64,000 nucleotides of DNA from Watersipora subatra (lineage: Eukaryota > Bryozoa > Gymnolaemata > Cheilostomatida > Watersiporidae). Positions 11,926 through 22,900 of this stretch are shown in pieces. The position numbers and the translations under genes were made by a program. Location: positions 27,681,870 to 27,745,869 of the forward strand of contig NC_088712.1 of NCBI RefSeq assembly GCF_963576615.1, in the 5' to 3' direction. Under the pieces are notes generated by a model. The model saw only the letters and a list, made by a program, of their open reading frames with translations, was not told the DNA's origin and did no database searches. Numbering within the stretch: position 1 is the stretch's first letter; every line of letters begins with the position of its first letter.

Positions 11926-12010
11926 TGTGCAGCTGCATGTGCATGGTAGCTTGCTTGCTCACGATAGACCAAAATTCCTTTAAAATAGAAAGTGTACCGC
12001 TTTACAGTAG

Positions 12011-12015
12011 CCAAT
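12011..12015 (+). promoter_or_regulatory. CCAAT box
   Basis: CCAAT lies 41 bp upstream of the TATA box of the TGF-beta-like gene, a usual position for a proximal promoter element. Confidence 0.5.
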
Positions 12016-12055
12016 CTATAGTTGTTTATCTTGGCAGCAACAGCATGAGAGAATG

Positions 12056-12063
12056 TATAAAAG
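12056..12063 (+). promoter_or_regulatory. TATA box
   Basis: TATAAAAG is a near-ideal TATA box. Transcription would start about 30 bp downstream (about 12084-12090), just before the ATG at 12102. That gives a very short 5' UTR and supports the 12102 start over the in-frame ATG at 11811, which sits upstream of the promoter inside the minisatellite. Confidence 0.7.
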
Positions 12064-12101
12064 CGCAGCTTTTAGCTGTCTCTATCAAAAGAGCCAGAAT
12101 C

Positions 12102-12211
12102 ATGCAGCCATTCTTGTTATTATTGATTGCTGCCAGCATCAGCATACCACTTGTCTACTGTCGACCTGAAGATTCAGCTAGTCAGCAAGATTCCTCCAAA
12201 ACATCTGACAG
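12102..12211 (+). CDS. TGF-beta-like ligand exon 1: signal peptide and spacer
   Basis: 36 codons plus two bases (AG), then donor GTAAAG. It encodes the signal peptide and the start of the acidic, serine-rich spacer RPEDSASQQDSSKTSD. The split codon AG|T is completed as serine by exon 2. Confidence 0.85.
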
Positions 12212-15200
12212 GTAAAGTCAATTTCTTTACAAAGATATTAAAAATGAAAGACAATAAATGTTATAGTTTACTTTTATGGTTTATTTAGCTGAGTATCTAT
12301 TATATATTATATGTCATAAATACATATTATATGTCATAGTTACATATTATATGTCATAGTTACATATTATATGTCATAGTTACATATTATATGGCATAAT
12401 TACATATTATCTGTCATAGTTACATATTATATGTCATAGTTACATATTATATGTCATAGTTACATATTATATGTCATGGTTACATGCTATATGTTATAGT
12501 TACATATTATATGTCTTAGTTACATATTATATGTAATAGTTACATATCATATGTCATAGATACATATTATATGTCATAGTTACATATTATATGTCATTGT
12601 TGCATATTATATGTCATATTTACACATCATTTATCATACTAACATCATAGTAACAGAGTTTGAAATTGAAAAAAACATTGTATACATATTATGAAACATT
12701 ATCGGCAATATTCAGTGAAGTGGCTGGCACTAGGCCGATAGCTGAATTCGTACATGGTTGGCAGTGAAAGGGTTAAATGAATAGGGAACGCAATAAAAAT
12801 CGTTATGACCAAATACAAATCAGTACAACAGTCGCCAAATATTTATTTCGAGAGAAATTTTTGTTGAAATGGTTTAGCGGAAAGCACTGTGTTTTATAGG
12901 GGCATATTGACCTGTGGACGCAATGCATCGATAAATACATCATCTAGCATAAATTTATATCATTTATCTGTTTGCAAAACCGATTTTACCATAACGAATA
13001 CCGGTGAACTGGCCATGGGGAGCATCTTTTACTAACGTATATTATAAAACACAAATCACCAAATTGTAGATTCGATATAAATAATTGTTAATATCTCAGG
13101 GCGAAACAATTTTTCCCTAACGAAGAAAGGCGAAAAAGCATCCTTCTGCATATACTGAGGTCCCAAAATATTGTTAATCAGGGGTATCGTAATGTGTAGG
13201 CGCAATGCTAAAATAATTCTACTTTGCATACGGTATACGATATATGATAACAACTGAGATCATTATGCCTTGCATGGCTCATTGGTAAAGTGTTTGGATT
13301 CAAATCTTGCGGTACCAATGTCCGCGAGTTCAAATCCATCAGTTCGTGGACTTTAAATTCCAAGATTGTAATAACTATAGTTGGACATATAAAATGATTA
13401 AAAATTTTAAAATCGATTGTATCGATGTATATTGATTCAAAGAAATTGTATCAAGCCGTATAAATCCCTAAGAAGTCACTATAAATAAACTAACTACCAT
13501 TTCTTTGATGTATCATTTACTTACAGTGATTTTTTAGCACTCATCTTACGTTCCACAATCATTAAATGCGAAAAAGATCTGCTTTTTTATATAGATTACC
13601 TTTTGCATTTGTTAAGTGTTTTCAAGTTATAATCATTACCTTTTTAATTTGTAATTTTTAAATGTGCTTTCTCAATTGTGTGACTATAACAGCACAAATT
13701 CAAACTTCAATTTTCAGTTTTTCCAAAAGGCATTTGCTAGAAATTGCAAAACTAAAAGCTGTCCACATCGAAACTCTCGAGTAAGATTTGCCACAGCATT
13801 TTCTCTCCATTCAGTCAGACAAAGTACCTTTGTGCGCTTAACTGGTATGTTTAATTTCAATATCTTGTTTTTACGTTTAAATCTGTATTGAAAAGAAACA
13901 GTATCTGTCATATTCAAAGTTTTGATAACTTTTGCTGTAGCAGCAACTTTTTGTATACACACTCGTCCTAATAATACTTTTTATTATTAATCTATATATA
14001 TTTATTTATATTATTTACCATATATATTTATCAAAGTTTGTCGTCTGTCTGTCTATGTCTGTTGGGCTATCTGTCTCCTGGCTATAGCTATTAAAGTCTT
14101 GGAATTAAAATCTCGCAACCTGGATTTGAACTCACAGTTATTGCGAAAACAGGTTTGCAATCCAATTGTCTAACCTCTACGGAAGCTTTTACTGTATACT
14201 TTGTACACTTTTTCATCGATTTTATACGCTAATTGATGTAAGAGTACAAACTCTATTAACTCTATGAAACACGATGCTTTTTCAACTTTTTCTGAACTTT
14301 TATTTCCGGTTTTTTTTGTAAGGTTTACTCACAGGTTTCGATACATGCATCTACATGTAGGTACCTGTATCTACATGTAGATACATGTAGGTACATAGGT
14401 ACAAGCATTTAGCTTTTACAGATTTGCTGAAACCGGAAATATGAGCAGAGCATTTAAAATTTAAATGGCCCATTTGAGAGTTACAAATTAAAAAATAGAA
14501 TGTAATGGTAAAAATATTAGCTTTTAAAGAATTTCAAAAATAAATAACACATGCGAAAGATAATGTTAATTAATAATAAAAAGTGTACATTTCACATGTG
14601 CAATCTAAAAAGGATATACAGTAAAAGGTGAGAGCGACGGAAACGATAAGAAAGGTGGTTGCGTGCACTTGTTAGTATAGACGCGCTACTTGAATGTCGT
14701 GGTTTCAAATCTAGTATGAAGGTGATTTTTCGTTGCTATAACTTTATCACAATAAATAGATAGACAAAGAGCAGACAACAGACAAACACTGACTTATATA
14801 AGTTTATAAAAATATAAATTAGCTTCAAGATTTATGCCGTCATAATAATTATCGGTGAATTGCTGCCAAATATAATTTTACTGGATCAGAGTCTATTTTC
14901 AACTGTTTTCCATCATAGCTAGATCTTTTATTTTTTAAATCAGACATTCAAAACATTTTAAATATCAATAAAGCTTATTTATTACGACTCGAAATCTTTT
15001 CAAATTTAAAATTTTTTGATAAAAAAAATTGTTTTTTATCAAACCTGTTTAATTAGTACAAAGTGGTCGTTGGAAAATTTTTCATTTCTGCTGGCACTAA
15101 AAATTTGATGTTAGTCTATTCCTGGAATTTGTACCTGCACTAGAAATATGACATTAGCCAATTTGAAAACTTTGATTTGCGCTAGAAATATGGTATGCAA

Positions 15201-18065
15201 CCTTGCGATTTTTTTATACATGTTCATAAAACGCATTATATAGCTGGTCAAACTCACGAAGTCATCGACACAAGCATGTCAGTGTATCAGACAGAAGGAG
15301 ACAATTCTATATTAATTTTTGTCATACCTAAATACAGCTATTAAAAAGCAATGTCTCCTTTAAATCAATGATTGTGCAGTGCAATGAGGGTAACTTTTTT
15401 ACACCAGATCATAACTTGTTTTATTTTCAGTAGAAAACCAAGATTTTGTGATCAGGGAGAGAAGGGGTGCTGTCTCCATGAGTTCTCCAGAGCAGCCCGT
15501 GATCTTTCCATCAACATTATTCAGCCAGCACGCATTCAGATGAACTATTGTGATGGTCATTGTGGTGAGTTTCCTTTCTAACCTTCAAGATATATTAAAT
15601 TTAGATTACAGACTTTCAACAATAACTTGGGAGATTGCAAGATTTTGAAATGTTCATTTAATTTGTCTCATACTAATATTTATGGAAAAAAAAAAAATTT
15701 TACAAAGTTTTCAGCAATATTAGAAAATGCATTTTGACATGTGAATCGTGAAATTTCAGATAACTACTATATTTTGGAACAATGTTTTATTTCAAAAGAA
15801 ATTCATTTCATTTGTAGTATTACATTTTATAATACATTTTCACGAATTTATCATAAAACTGATTGATTGTCATGTCGCTCTATTTTTCAACCTTTTATAG
15901 GTCAATTGGAGGCAGCATTCAAATACAGGCTGGCCGTGTATTTTTCAATTGGCTCGTCAGAACTTTTGGAAGATTAATTTAGCCTTATTGCGGGCAAAGC
16001 GAATGTTGCCTATATTTTGCTCTCTTTTTTGGCCGGTGGAGCAATATTACACCTTTCGGATGCAACAAATCTGCTAACTTACCTCCAACTTGTCAAAGAT
16101 TTCCTAATAATTAATATGCATCGAGGAACTGAAAAATATCTCTACCAGTTGATATCTATTGCTTGCAATTGATCTGCAATAATATTACAGGCTGTGACTT
16201 TCTTTGCTATTTAATGCCCTTTTCAATTTTTATTACATTCTAAATTTTGAGATATTTTTTATATCTATATTTAACAATGTTGAATAAACGCTCATTGCAC
16301 TCATTGATATGTTTGCTACAGTTTGCAGCCAAAACTAGCTTTTTATGTGCAGTAGAAGTAGAGTTATGAGCATCGATCCATTCTAAGCAAGGATGCTATT
16401 AAATAACATGCTATAAATATGCATACTTATAATTTATATAATGATAATCCATCAAATGATAGAAATATATATTCATCAAAAAGTGGCATAAATGAACCAT
16501 ATTTAAATTACATGCAGAAATTAAATTTAACGTTTTTAAAACAAAAATATTTCCATCGTTTGCTTAGATAGTTGCGTTCTGATTGTTGCTTTTGATGGAG
16601 CGAACAGCTTCTAGTTGTCCAATATCTTCCACATTATCCTCTGGCCTCACCTCTCCCTGTGCATTGCTGAACTAGTCGATATTAGCGTCCAAACAACTTT
16701 TAATCGAGCAAAACCTTTATGCGTTGCATTTAGCCCAAACGCAATGCGTAAATGTTTACTCGCTAAACGTAAGCCTTGGCCCAAAACTTGCAAACCATTT
16801 TTAAATGCATGTTCTTCGAAGTATTAGGACCGCTGTAAACAAGCAACTACTATTAGCCTGAGACAGTTATTGATTATTTCTATGGTGTTGCTTTCAAAGT
16901 TTTAACAACAAAAAAAGTGAAAAGCTTAGGAGTTGGACAACAAAATAATTTATTGTTATTAATAGTAAAAAATTATTGTTATTAATGTAAACAATTCATT
17001 ATTAACTCAATTTTGTGGACACTTTTCTACTGGTCACTTGATATTATGGGTTCATACAGATCAAAGATAGTCAAAGTGGCGTTCAGATGGAGGTGGCGTT
17101 CAAATAGAGGGTGGTATCTATTTTTCAACCCTTCTCTTCAATTGGAGGTTTTATGGTAAATTTTATTACATGACAACTTACAAGGGTTTTTACAAGGGCT
17201 TTTTGTGCAGTTAAAAAAAAATAAATCAGAAAAATAAAACAACTCTAAAAATTTTTGTAACTAAAATTTTAGTGCTATAATCACACAGACAAACCACAGA
17301 TGTACAGACAAACTTTGAGGTTTATATACATAGATTTAACTCAGTCAATATTATACATGACTAGGTAAATGCCCGGCGTTGCCAGGGTAATTAAAAAGTC
17401 TTTAGACAGAAAAATTGTTTTTATTTAACACATACAACTTTTTCCGTTCTAACTTTTAAACTTCTTATCATGGGAAAAGTGTTTTTGCGCAGTTCAAATT
17501 TAGATAAATGTAAAACAATTGTATAAGTTTTCAAACTTTTTCAAACTGTAACTTTTAAATTTTCATATATAGTTTCAATCAATACGTCATTAAGCGTGTG
17601 AAATTGGAAAAGGGTGGATACAGTATACAGTAAGAGCCATGCATTGTAAGTCTTTGCAGACTCATGGTAAGACGATTACCATTAATTAACAATTAAGGAT
17701 TGCAAACCTCTGGTTGCCATCACCGTGAGTTCAAATCCAGCACAACATGAGATTTTAATTCCAAGATTTTAATAGCTTTAGCTGGACATACCGAACTACA
17801 GACAAACTTCGAGATTTATATATATATATATAAATATATTATATATACATGTATATATATATATATACATGTACGTATATAGATTACTTTATTGGTAGAT
17901 CACACCCTATCAAGCTACGAACAAGCCCTTATGGGCCTGGTACCTGTCAGCTCGTGCTGCCGCGCCACAGAATCTATTGATGTCCAGCTGCTGTACGCTG
18001 TCAACGATACTGTAATGACACATTGGCTTCCTAAAAGAACTGTCACACGTTGTGGATGTTCCTAG
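12102..18065 (+). CDS. Minimal TGF-beta superfamily ligand without prodomain (3 exons, 136 aa)
   Basis: Exons 12102-12211, 15431-15564 and 17899-18065 join in phase (2, then 1) into 136 codons ending TAG. Residues 1-20 are a signal peptide (MQPFLLLLIAAS...VYC). A hydrophilic spacer of about 21 residues follows, ending in RKPR, an RxxR furin-type site. The cystine-knot domain then has nine cysteines: FCDQGEKGCC, NYCDGHC, SSCC, and RCGCS at the C-terminus. The C-x6-CC start and CGCS end are as in activin/TGF-beta-type ligands. Oddities: there is no prodomain of some 200-350 residues; the paired tryptophans after the first CC are missing; and only about 19 residues separate CDGHC from the second CC, against about 28-32 usually. 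Family members signal through serine/threonine-kinase receptors; whether this one does, or acts as an antagonist, is unknown. An unseen phase-compatible exon could lie in the 3.2-kb intron 1. Confidence 0.85.
12295..12640 (+). repeat. 20-bp minisatellite in intron 1 of the TGF-beta-like gene
   Basis: The unit TACATATTATATGTCATAGT is repeated about 17 times with few changes, starting 84 bp after the exon 1 donor. Confidence 0.9.
12750..12776. mobile_element. Possible orphan piggyBac-type end
   Basis: GGCAGTGAAAGGGTTAA resembles the end plus TTAA target of the piggyBac element at 61055-62113 (GAAAGGG|TTAA). No partner end is seen nearby. Confidence 0.35.
12790..13395 (+). repeat. Dispersed repeats ending in a tRNA-like tail
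   Basis: Bases 12825-13010 match 5160-5345 (AATCAGTACAACAGTCGCCAAAT and the TTACCATAACGAAT block, there in another order). Bases 13268-13395 carry the tRNA-like tail: ATGGCTCATTGGTAAAG, GAGTTCAAATCC, then the conserved ending TAATAACTATAGTTGGACAT. Confidence 0.55.
13600..14170 (-). repeat. Composite element, inverted copy or copies
   Basis: The reverse complement matches 23680-24060 (the segment on AAAGTTTTGATAACTTTTGC and the CTCTCCATTCAGTCAGACAA part). Bases 14040-14165 hold an inverted tRNA-like tail (GGATTTGAACTC as B-box complement). The ORFs at 13664-13891 and 13714-13962 are within this repeat. Confidence 0.55.
14430..14815 (+). repeat. Composite element, 3' part
   Basis: It matches 23945-24310 in order: TTACAAATTAAAAAATAG, TAATGTTAATTAATAA, the tRNA-like region with GTGGTTTCAAATC at 14699, and a tail ending in a TATATAAG-type run. 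Confidence 0.6.
15431..15564 (+). CDS. TGF-beta-like ligand exon 2: first half of the knot
   Basis: The acceptor is a strong TTTTATTTTCAG. The exon encodes RKPRFCDQGEKGCC through NYCDGHC, i.e. cysteines 1-5, and ends with a single G before donor GTGAGT. Confidence 0.85.
16975..17160 (-). repeat. Transposon-end-like block, right member
   Basis: The reverse complement begins TACCATAAAACCTCCAATTG and carries GAACGCCA repeats and GTGTCCACAAAAT, matching 9762-10150 in opposite orientation. The pair brackets exons 1 and 2 of the TGF-beta-like gene. Confidence 0.6.
17360..17880 (+). repeat. CCCGG-box/tRNA-tail composite element
   Basis: It begins AAATGCCCGGCGTTGCCAGG and continues through AAAAAGTCTTTAGACAGAAA to a tRNA-like tail (GTGAGTTCAAATCC, 17727; CAAACTTCGAGATTTATATA, 17802). 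It then passes into TA/CATG microsatellite ending just 19 bp before exon 3 of the TGF-beta-like gene. Confidence 0.75.
17899..18065 (+). CDS. TGF-beta-like ligand exon 3: second half of the knot
   Basis: The acceptor is TTTATTGGTAG at 17888-17898. The first two bases complete the split codon as GAT (D). It encodes HTLSSYEQALMGLVP, then SSCC (cysteines 6-7), a two-strand finger LLYAVNDTVMTHWLPKRTV, and terminal RCGCS (cysteines 8-9), followed by TAG. Phase, cysteine pattern and C-terminus all agree with the family, which is why I prefer it to the read-through at 15902. Confidence 0.85.
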
Positions 18066-18230
18066 TTTATAGCCTCTGTAATCGACTCTCATTCTTGATC
18101 TATGACATTTGTCTAAGGAATGGACTTGTCCGCTGCTACATTTTTCATTGTGCTGCTACTTTTGTGTATAGAATGTACTTGACAGCTTCTAAATTTTTCA
18201 TGTTAGTCGAAAGATTTTTTGTTTAAAAGA

Positions 18231-18236
18231 AATAAA
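18231..18236 (+). terminator. Poly(A) signal of the TGF-beta-like gene
   Basis: AATAAA occurs 165 bp after the stop codon. A T/G-rich stretch (TTTTAGTGTTTTGTTT, from 18252) follows, as expected for a downstream cleavage element. Confidence 0.6.
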
Positions 18237-18299
18237 TAATGACAATTATATTTTAGTGTTTTGTTTATTCTTGGTCAATTAACTTTGTTTTTATTATGA

Positions 18300-18445
18300 A
18301 GTAGAAAGTTGTCTATATAGCACTCTATAGAGTTGGTTATATAGAGTGCTATATTATATATAGCACTCTATATAACCAACTCTATAGAGTGCTATATATT
18401 ATATATAGCACTCTATAGAGTTGGTTATATAGAGTGCTATATAGC
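18300..18445. repeat. Nested palindromes
   Basis: TATAGCACTCTATAGAG and its complement alternate around AGTTGGTTATA, giving three or four overlapping inverted copies. They can fold into a long hairpin or cruciform just downstream of the TGF-beta-like gene's poly(A) site. Confidence 0.8.
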
Positions 18446-19811
18446 CATATGCATAGCAATAAGGAAGTTATCTAGAAAAGCATAGCTATCATGGCAGTAC
18501 AGTGTAATAAATCTATAGAAGTAAGGAGTATTTTACATAGGTTGTCACAAGCTATATATGATGTACTCGATATCGAAGAAAGCAGATATACATGTATGTA
18601 TTATAGTGTCTTTATAGATGTGGCCGTGCAGTGCGAACACTGACAATATATTCATTGATAATCGTTAAAATGAAGTTAGCTTACAATTGTTGGACATATA
18701 TAAAACAAACATTTGGCTAGAGGGAGTTATACCACTTATGCATCAACACAACTCAAGTGGAAATAAATTATACTTGCGCAAAGAGATGTTGTGTATTACA
18801 AGTTATGTTACCAAGTCATGTTACTTGAGAAGGTAATAGGCCTTCTCTTTTGAAAAGCCACATCGCTTGTGAAAAGTCACGTCTCTTTTAGTAACTCACA
18901 TCACGGGTGGAAGCATTAATCTTCGAAAAGGTGGACCTACGCTAGAAATGTCATGATGTCATCAGTGAACATGAAATGTTATTCACAGAAAAGGAGTTCT
19001 CAAACTCTTAATGTCTAAACTGCTTCAATATATGTAGAAATTATCCCTCCTTGTCTCGGGCCAAGCTTTGAGCAATCATTGAGCCCATATATACGCAAAA
19101 CAGGGAGTTGTCCTCCATATATTGCTATTAATGATAGAAATTGGCATGGCTACTAACGAGCATGATAAAGGAAAGTTCTCCAATGTTTTAAACATTTACC
19201 TAGAAAATCTCTAAATACAGCAAGTGGTCTGTTAGTCTAGTTTCCAAACATTAAACACTGACAAATATCTCAGGCTACCCATTTCATGTCAGCGGGGCAC
19301 GAATAACTCTATGTCTGTTTGGGAAATGCTGGCAGGAAGTACTGTAATTCCTCTACAATAGCTCAGAGAATGGGATCAGAATAAAAACTCCTTGTTTAAT
19401 CCTATGGCCATATGTATAGAAAATCAGAACTAACCACTAAAATATCAAGTCACTTTACATTCAATTGACCAGCTATTGTTAAAAATGAAAGAATATTATT
19501 AATGACAAATGTAATTAAATACATCATTTATTAATTACAAAATGAAAAGGGCATAACATCCTTCTGTCCAGTAAAACTATAAAAAGATCAATTGAAGTGC
19601 TGAAACAAGCCGAAACTGATCAGCTATAATATTAATGTAATTGTTATATTTTTCTTTATATAAAATATTTACTCATAAGATTGATTTAACCAGAAGACAG
19701 ACGTTTGTGTAGAAGACTGAGCTCAGCTGCTCACCAGAATGATTCCCTAACCACCTGGTTTACATGAGTTCTCTGTCTCATCAGAAACTCAACAAAACCG
19801 TCTGCAGATAA
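18446..19811. other. Convergent intergenic region
   Basis: It lies between the 3' ends of the TGF-beta-like gene and DNAJC17. No coding exon is seen. AATAAA on the minus strand (TTTATT at 19527-19532) is a candidate poly(A) signal for DNAJC17, about 280 bp after its stop. Confidence 0.5.
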
Positions 19812-19952
19812 TCAAGTGTCACCTTCGGCATTTTTCGGCGGTTCCACAACTTTTTTCCTCTCCTCAGCCTGCCGCATTTTAAACATAACCAGTTCTTCAA
19901 AGTCTCCATCACACGCCTGGTTTGGCACAGCCTCCTCTCTAGCTGAGTAGGT
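19812..19952 (-). CDS. DNAJC17: DNAJC17 exon 8, C-terminal helix
   Basis: 46 codons plus [21 protein letters not shown] matches the conserved ESLVMMRMRQAAERQ tail of the family. Confidence 0.9.
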   Translation of the reverse strand, partial: TYSAREEAVPNQACDGDFEELVMFKMRQAEERKKVVEPPKNAEGDT

Positions 19953-22900
19953 CTACACATAATACAACACGATTAAATGGTTGGTACGGGCCGAGAGTTT
20001 AGTGTTAGGTTTAGTGCGTTGCCGCGGCTCCTGACAAAGCCTTGGCATTTGACCAAGAGCCAATGCTTTCGCTTGGTGAGTAGTTAATTAATCGGCCTAT
20101 CATATCTGTATTAAACAAAAAGAAACAATAATTTGCCAGCGTTGAGCCAATAGAAAAGATTTTTACATCCCACCCTGAGCTTAGTTTCGCTTTGCACAAG
20201 CTTTTATTTTGTATCTCAATTTCCTTCTTGCAATGACCAGTCGTGTCAGATGCATTACGGCTCTGGAGGTTTCACTAATTGTAGCCGCATAGACTTTGGG
20301 TGATTATTTACTGAACAATAAAGTTACTGAGAGATTACTTTTAGCAATAATAATGCCGAAAGCTGTAATAATATTGGTAGCTTGTCCAACTCGGAACACG
20401 CTCAAGGTCCTAGCAAAAATGGTTGAAAAACTGTCCGAGCTCCTCTCACATATTTGTGACATTTTTATGGCATCAGTTGATGTAAAATTTCATGCTGATT
20501 AACTTGGTATCAAAATATTTTTTCAATAGTTTTTATGGCAGTTTATTAGCGCCTTCAAAAAATATTAAGTTTCAACGAATATTTAATTGTGTGCAGATGG
20601 AGAACTACTTTGGTGGTGAAAGGGTACAGGTACTTATAAAGGAGGTTTGAGTCAGGCGGTGAGCATCTCTAAGAGCAAACTGAGGAACTGTAGACTGAGA
20701 ACTATCGGGCTACACCACGGTCATCTATAGACAAGTACCAATAGAAGTACCAATAGAAGTACCAACAGAAGAATTAGAACCAATAGAAATGTGCATTCAC
20801 AAAGTCCTTTATTGAAACAGCGCAGGCTCTTTTTTAGGATCACCATCTTTATTATAACATGAGTCGTGTCCAAGTGTTTGAAGCCACGGTGGAAGGTTGG
20901 AAACAACATTGCATCTTACGGGATTGAACAAGTTGATATAAAAACTTAGACAGGGCAGTTAGCAAACAAGGAGAAATGTGTTGAAAACATACCTTGTGTT
21001 TAGCTGCTTCCGGTCCAGGGCGTGAAGTTTCTTGCTCGCCCGCGGTCTCTTGTTCTATTGGTCGACCGCTGAGCCATGTGACCGTAAGAGGATGCGTTTG
21101 AAAGCCTGTTTCAGTCTCCACATCGACAAGCTGAACAGATAGCAAGAACTTGTTATCATCATGTAAAGGTACAGAGGTCAACCTAGATAAACAACAGGAT
21201 ATGACCTACTTGTCAATTTGCCGGTCATTATGTTTATTCATGTAGACTTTATATTTAGAGTCTTGTAGCTAGTTACAGGAAAAAGTGTAAACAAGCGTTT
21301 ACAGAAACTGCTAATTAGATTTAGAGTCATCCCCTCATGGAATTCCTTTTTACATGCACACTGACATTTGGACATTACATTCAATGTTTTTGTAGAACTC
21401 TGTCTATAATTTACAACTTGACAAGTTGAACTTGTTTAGTTGCTAAACAATTCAGGTTTATTGTGTTTTACTACAACAGTATAAATCCTAATATGTCACT
21501 AATTCAACATTTCTAAATATTTCTAAAGTCACATACACTTACAATAAGTAAGTTTACAATGTGTCAATAAAATATGTTTCAATCTTACATATACAAAAAA
21601 ATGTAGAATTTTTCATTTTCAGCTCATCCCTAAAAACTGTCTGGTTTTGTAATGTCCTCCTGCAGTATACAGGCGTGTATTAAACCATAACTGTCACGTA
21701 CAACTTTTAACGTATTTTGTAAGTAAAACGGACACGCTGATTCCGATTTTGTACTCAAAATAAAGATTGGTCCACTACCTTTCAGAGTATTGAAGGCTTT
21801 TTACAGCGTTCTAATATCGGTCTCGAAAACGACACAATTGGCATAACAAGCTCCGCCCATAAATATGTGACAAAACCTAGCTTTTTCAGTAACGGAAATT
21901 AGAGATGTTTAGTCCGATTTAGAATAATAGAGATGGGTGTCTTAAAACCTATTATTAACTAAATTCAGCCTGTAATATAATCTGTCTTTTATGAAAGGTA
22001 TATAAACTATTTAAAATTGCTCGCAGCTTGTTTCATGATGTTCAATAGGCTGAACGCCGAGAAAAATTAGCTTAAAAAAGCACAATTTAATCACAAGCTA
22101 GCGTTGTTATCGCGCTTTTCTGAGCTCATTTTTAAATATGCAATGTTAAATAGCTTATTTACCTTTCAAGAAAAGACCGAGATTATTTTTAAGACTGAAT
22201 TTAGATAATAATGGATTGTAAAACACCCATCTCTATTATTCTAGATCGGTCTAAACATTCCTAAATTCCGTTCCTAAAAAGCTAGGTTACGTCACGTATT
22301 TATGGGCGGAGCTTGTTGTGCCGATCGTGTTGTTTTCGAGACCAATATTAAAACGCTGTACAAAAGCCTTCAATACTCTGAAAGTTAGTGGACCAATCTT
22401 TATTTTGAGTACAAAATCGGAAACAGCATGTCTGATTTACTTAGTAAACATGATAAAAGTTGTTCGAGACAGTTATGGTTGAACTATCTTTTTTGAACCT
22501 ATCTTGTCTTGAATCTATCTACTTTGTAGACAGCATTTGAAGATTCCACTACACAGACACAAATGTTGAGGATTTGTTTGCGACTGTAAGGAGGGATTCT
22601 GTCATGCATCCTTTAAACAAAGTGTATGTTTGTTGCACTCAACTACTGATACCTTTATACAGGACAGATGTCCTCTACTCTGACCATCCAGAAGAACACG
22701 AAAGCACTGACTAAACACACAGAAACCAATTAGACCCTGAAAATGTCTCCAATGGTTCTAGTGTTTTCACTAGCAATTTGTAATTTGTAAGTAATTTACT
22801 TTTAGCATTGACCAATAATACTTTAATAAAAAAGCCAACAGTAATTTAAGCAGGATCGGTCTGTCTGAATGAATGCCGATCAACATCGGAATAGGGGCAC

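Noticed and set aside
11811..12101. N-terminal extension of the TGF-beta-like ORF to the ATG at 11811
   Set aside because: The extension is a translation of the 34-bp minisatellite and lies upstream of the TATA box at 12056.
15902..15979. Direct read-through candidate for a third exon of the TGF-beta-like gene (acceptor TTTTATAG at 15900)
   Set aside because: It is in phase but ends at a stop after about 25 residues without the CC and CxC cysteines. The exon at 17899-18065 supplies both and ends in CGCS-stop.
16615..16827. Two-strand open frames (plus-strand ORF and a minus-strand frame containing FKNGLQVLGQGLRLASKHL)
   Set aside because: Neither shows a known family, and both sit in the intron near a transposon-end block; likely chance or transposon remnant.
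21683..22481. piggyBac origin for the foldback element, because TTAA precedes the left end
   Set aside because: The right flank reads TGAA, not TTAA, and the ends lack the usual CCC start.
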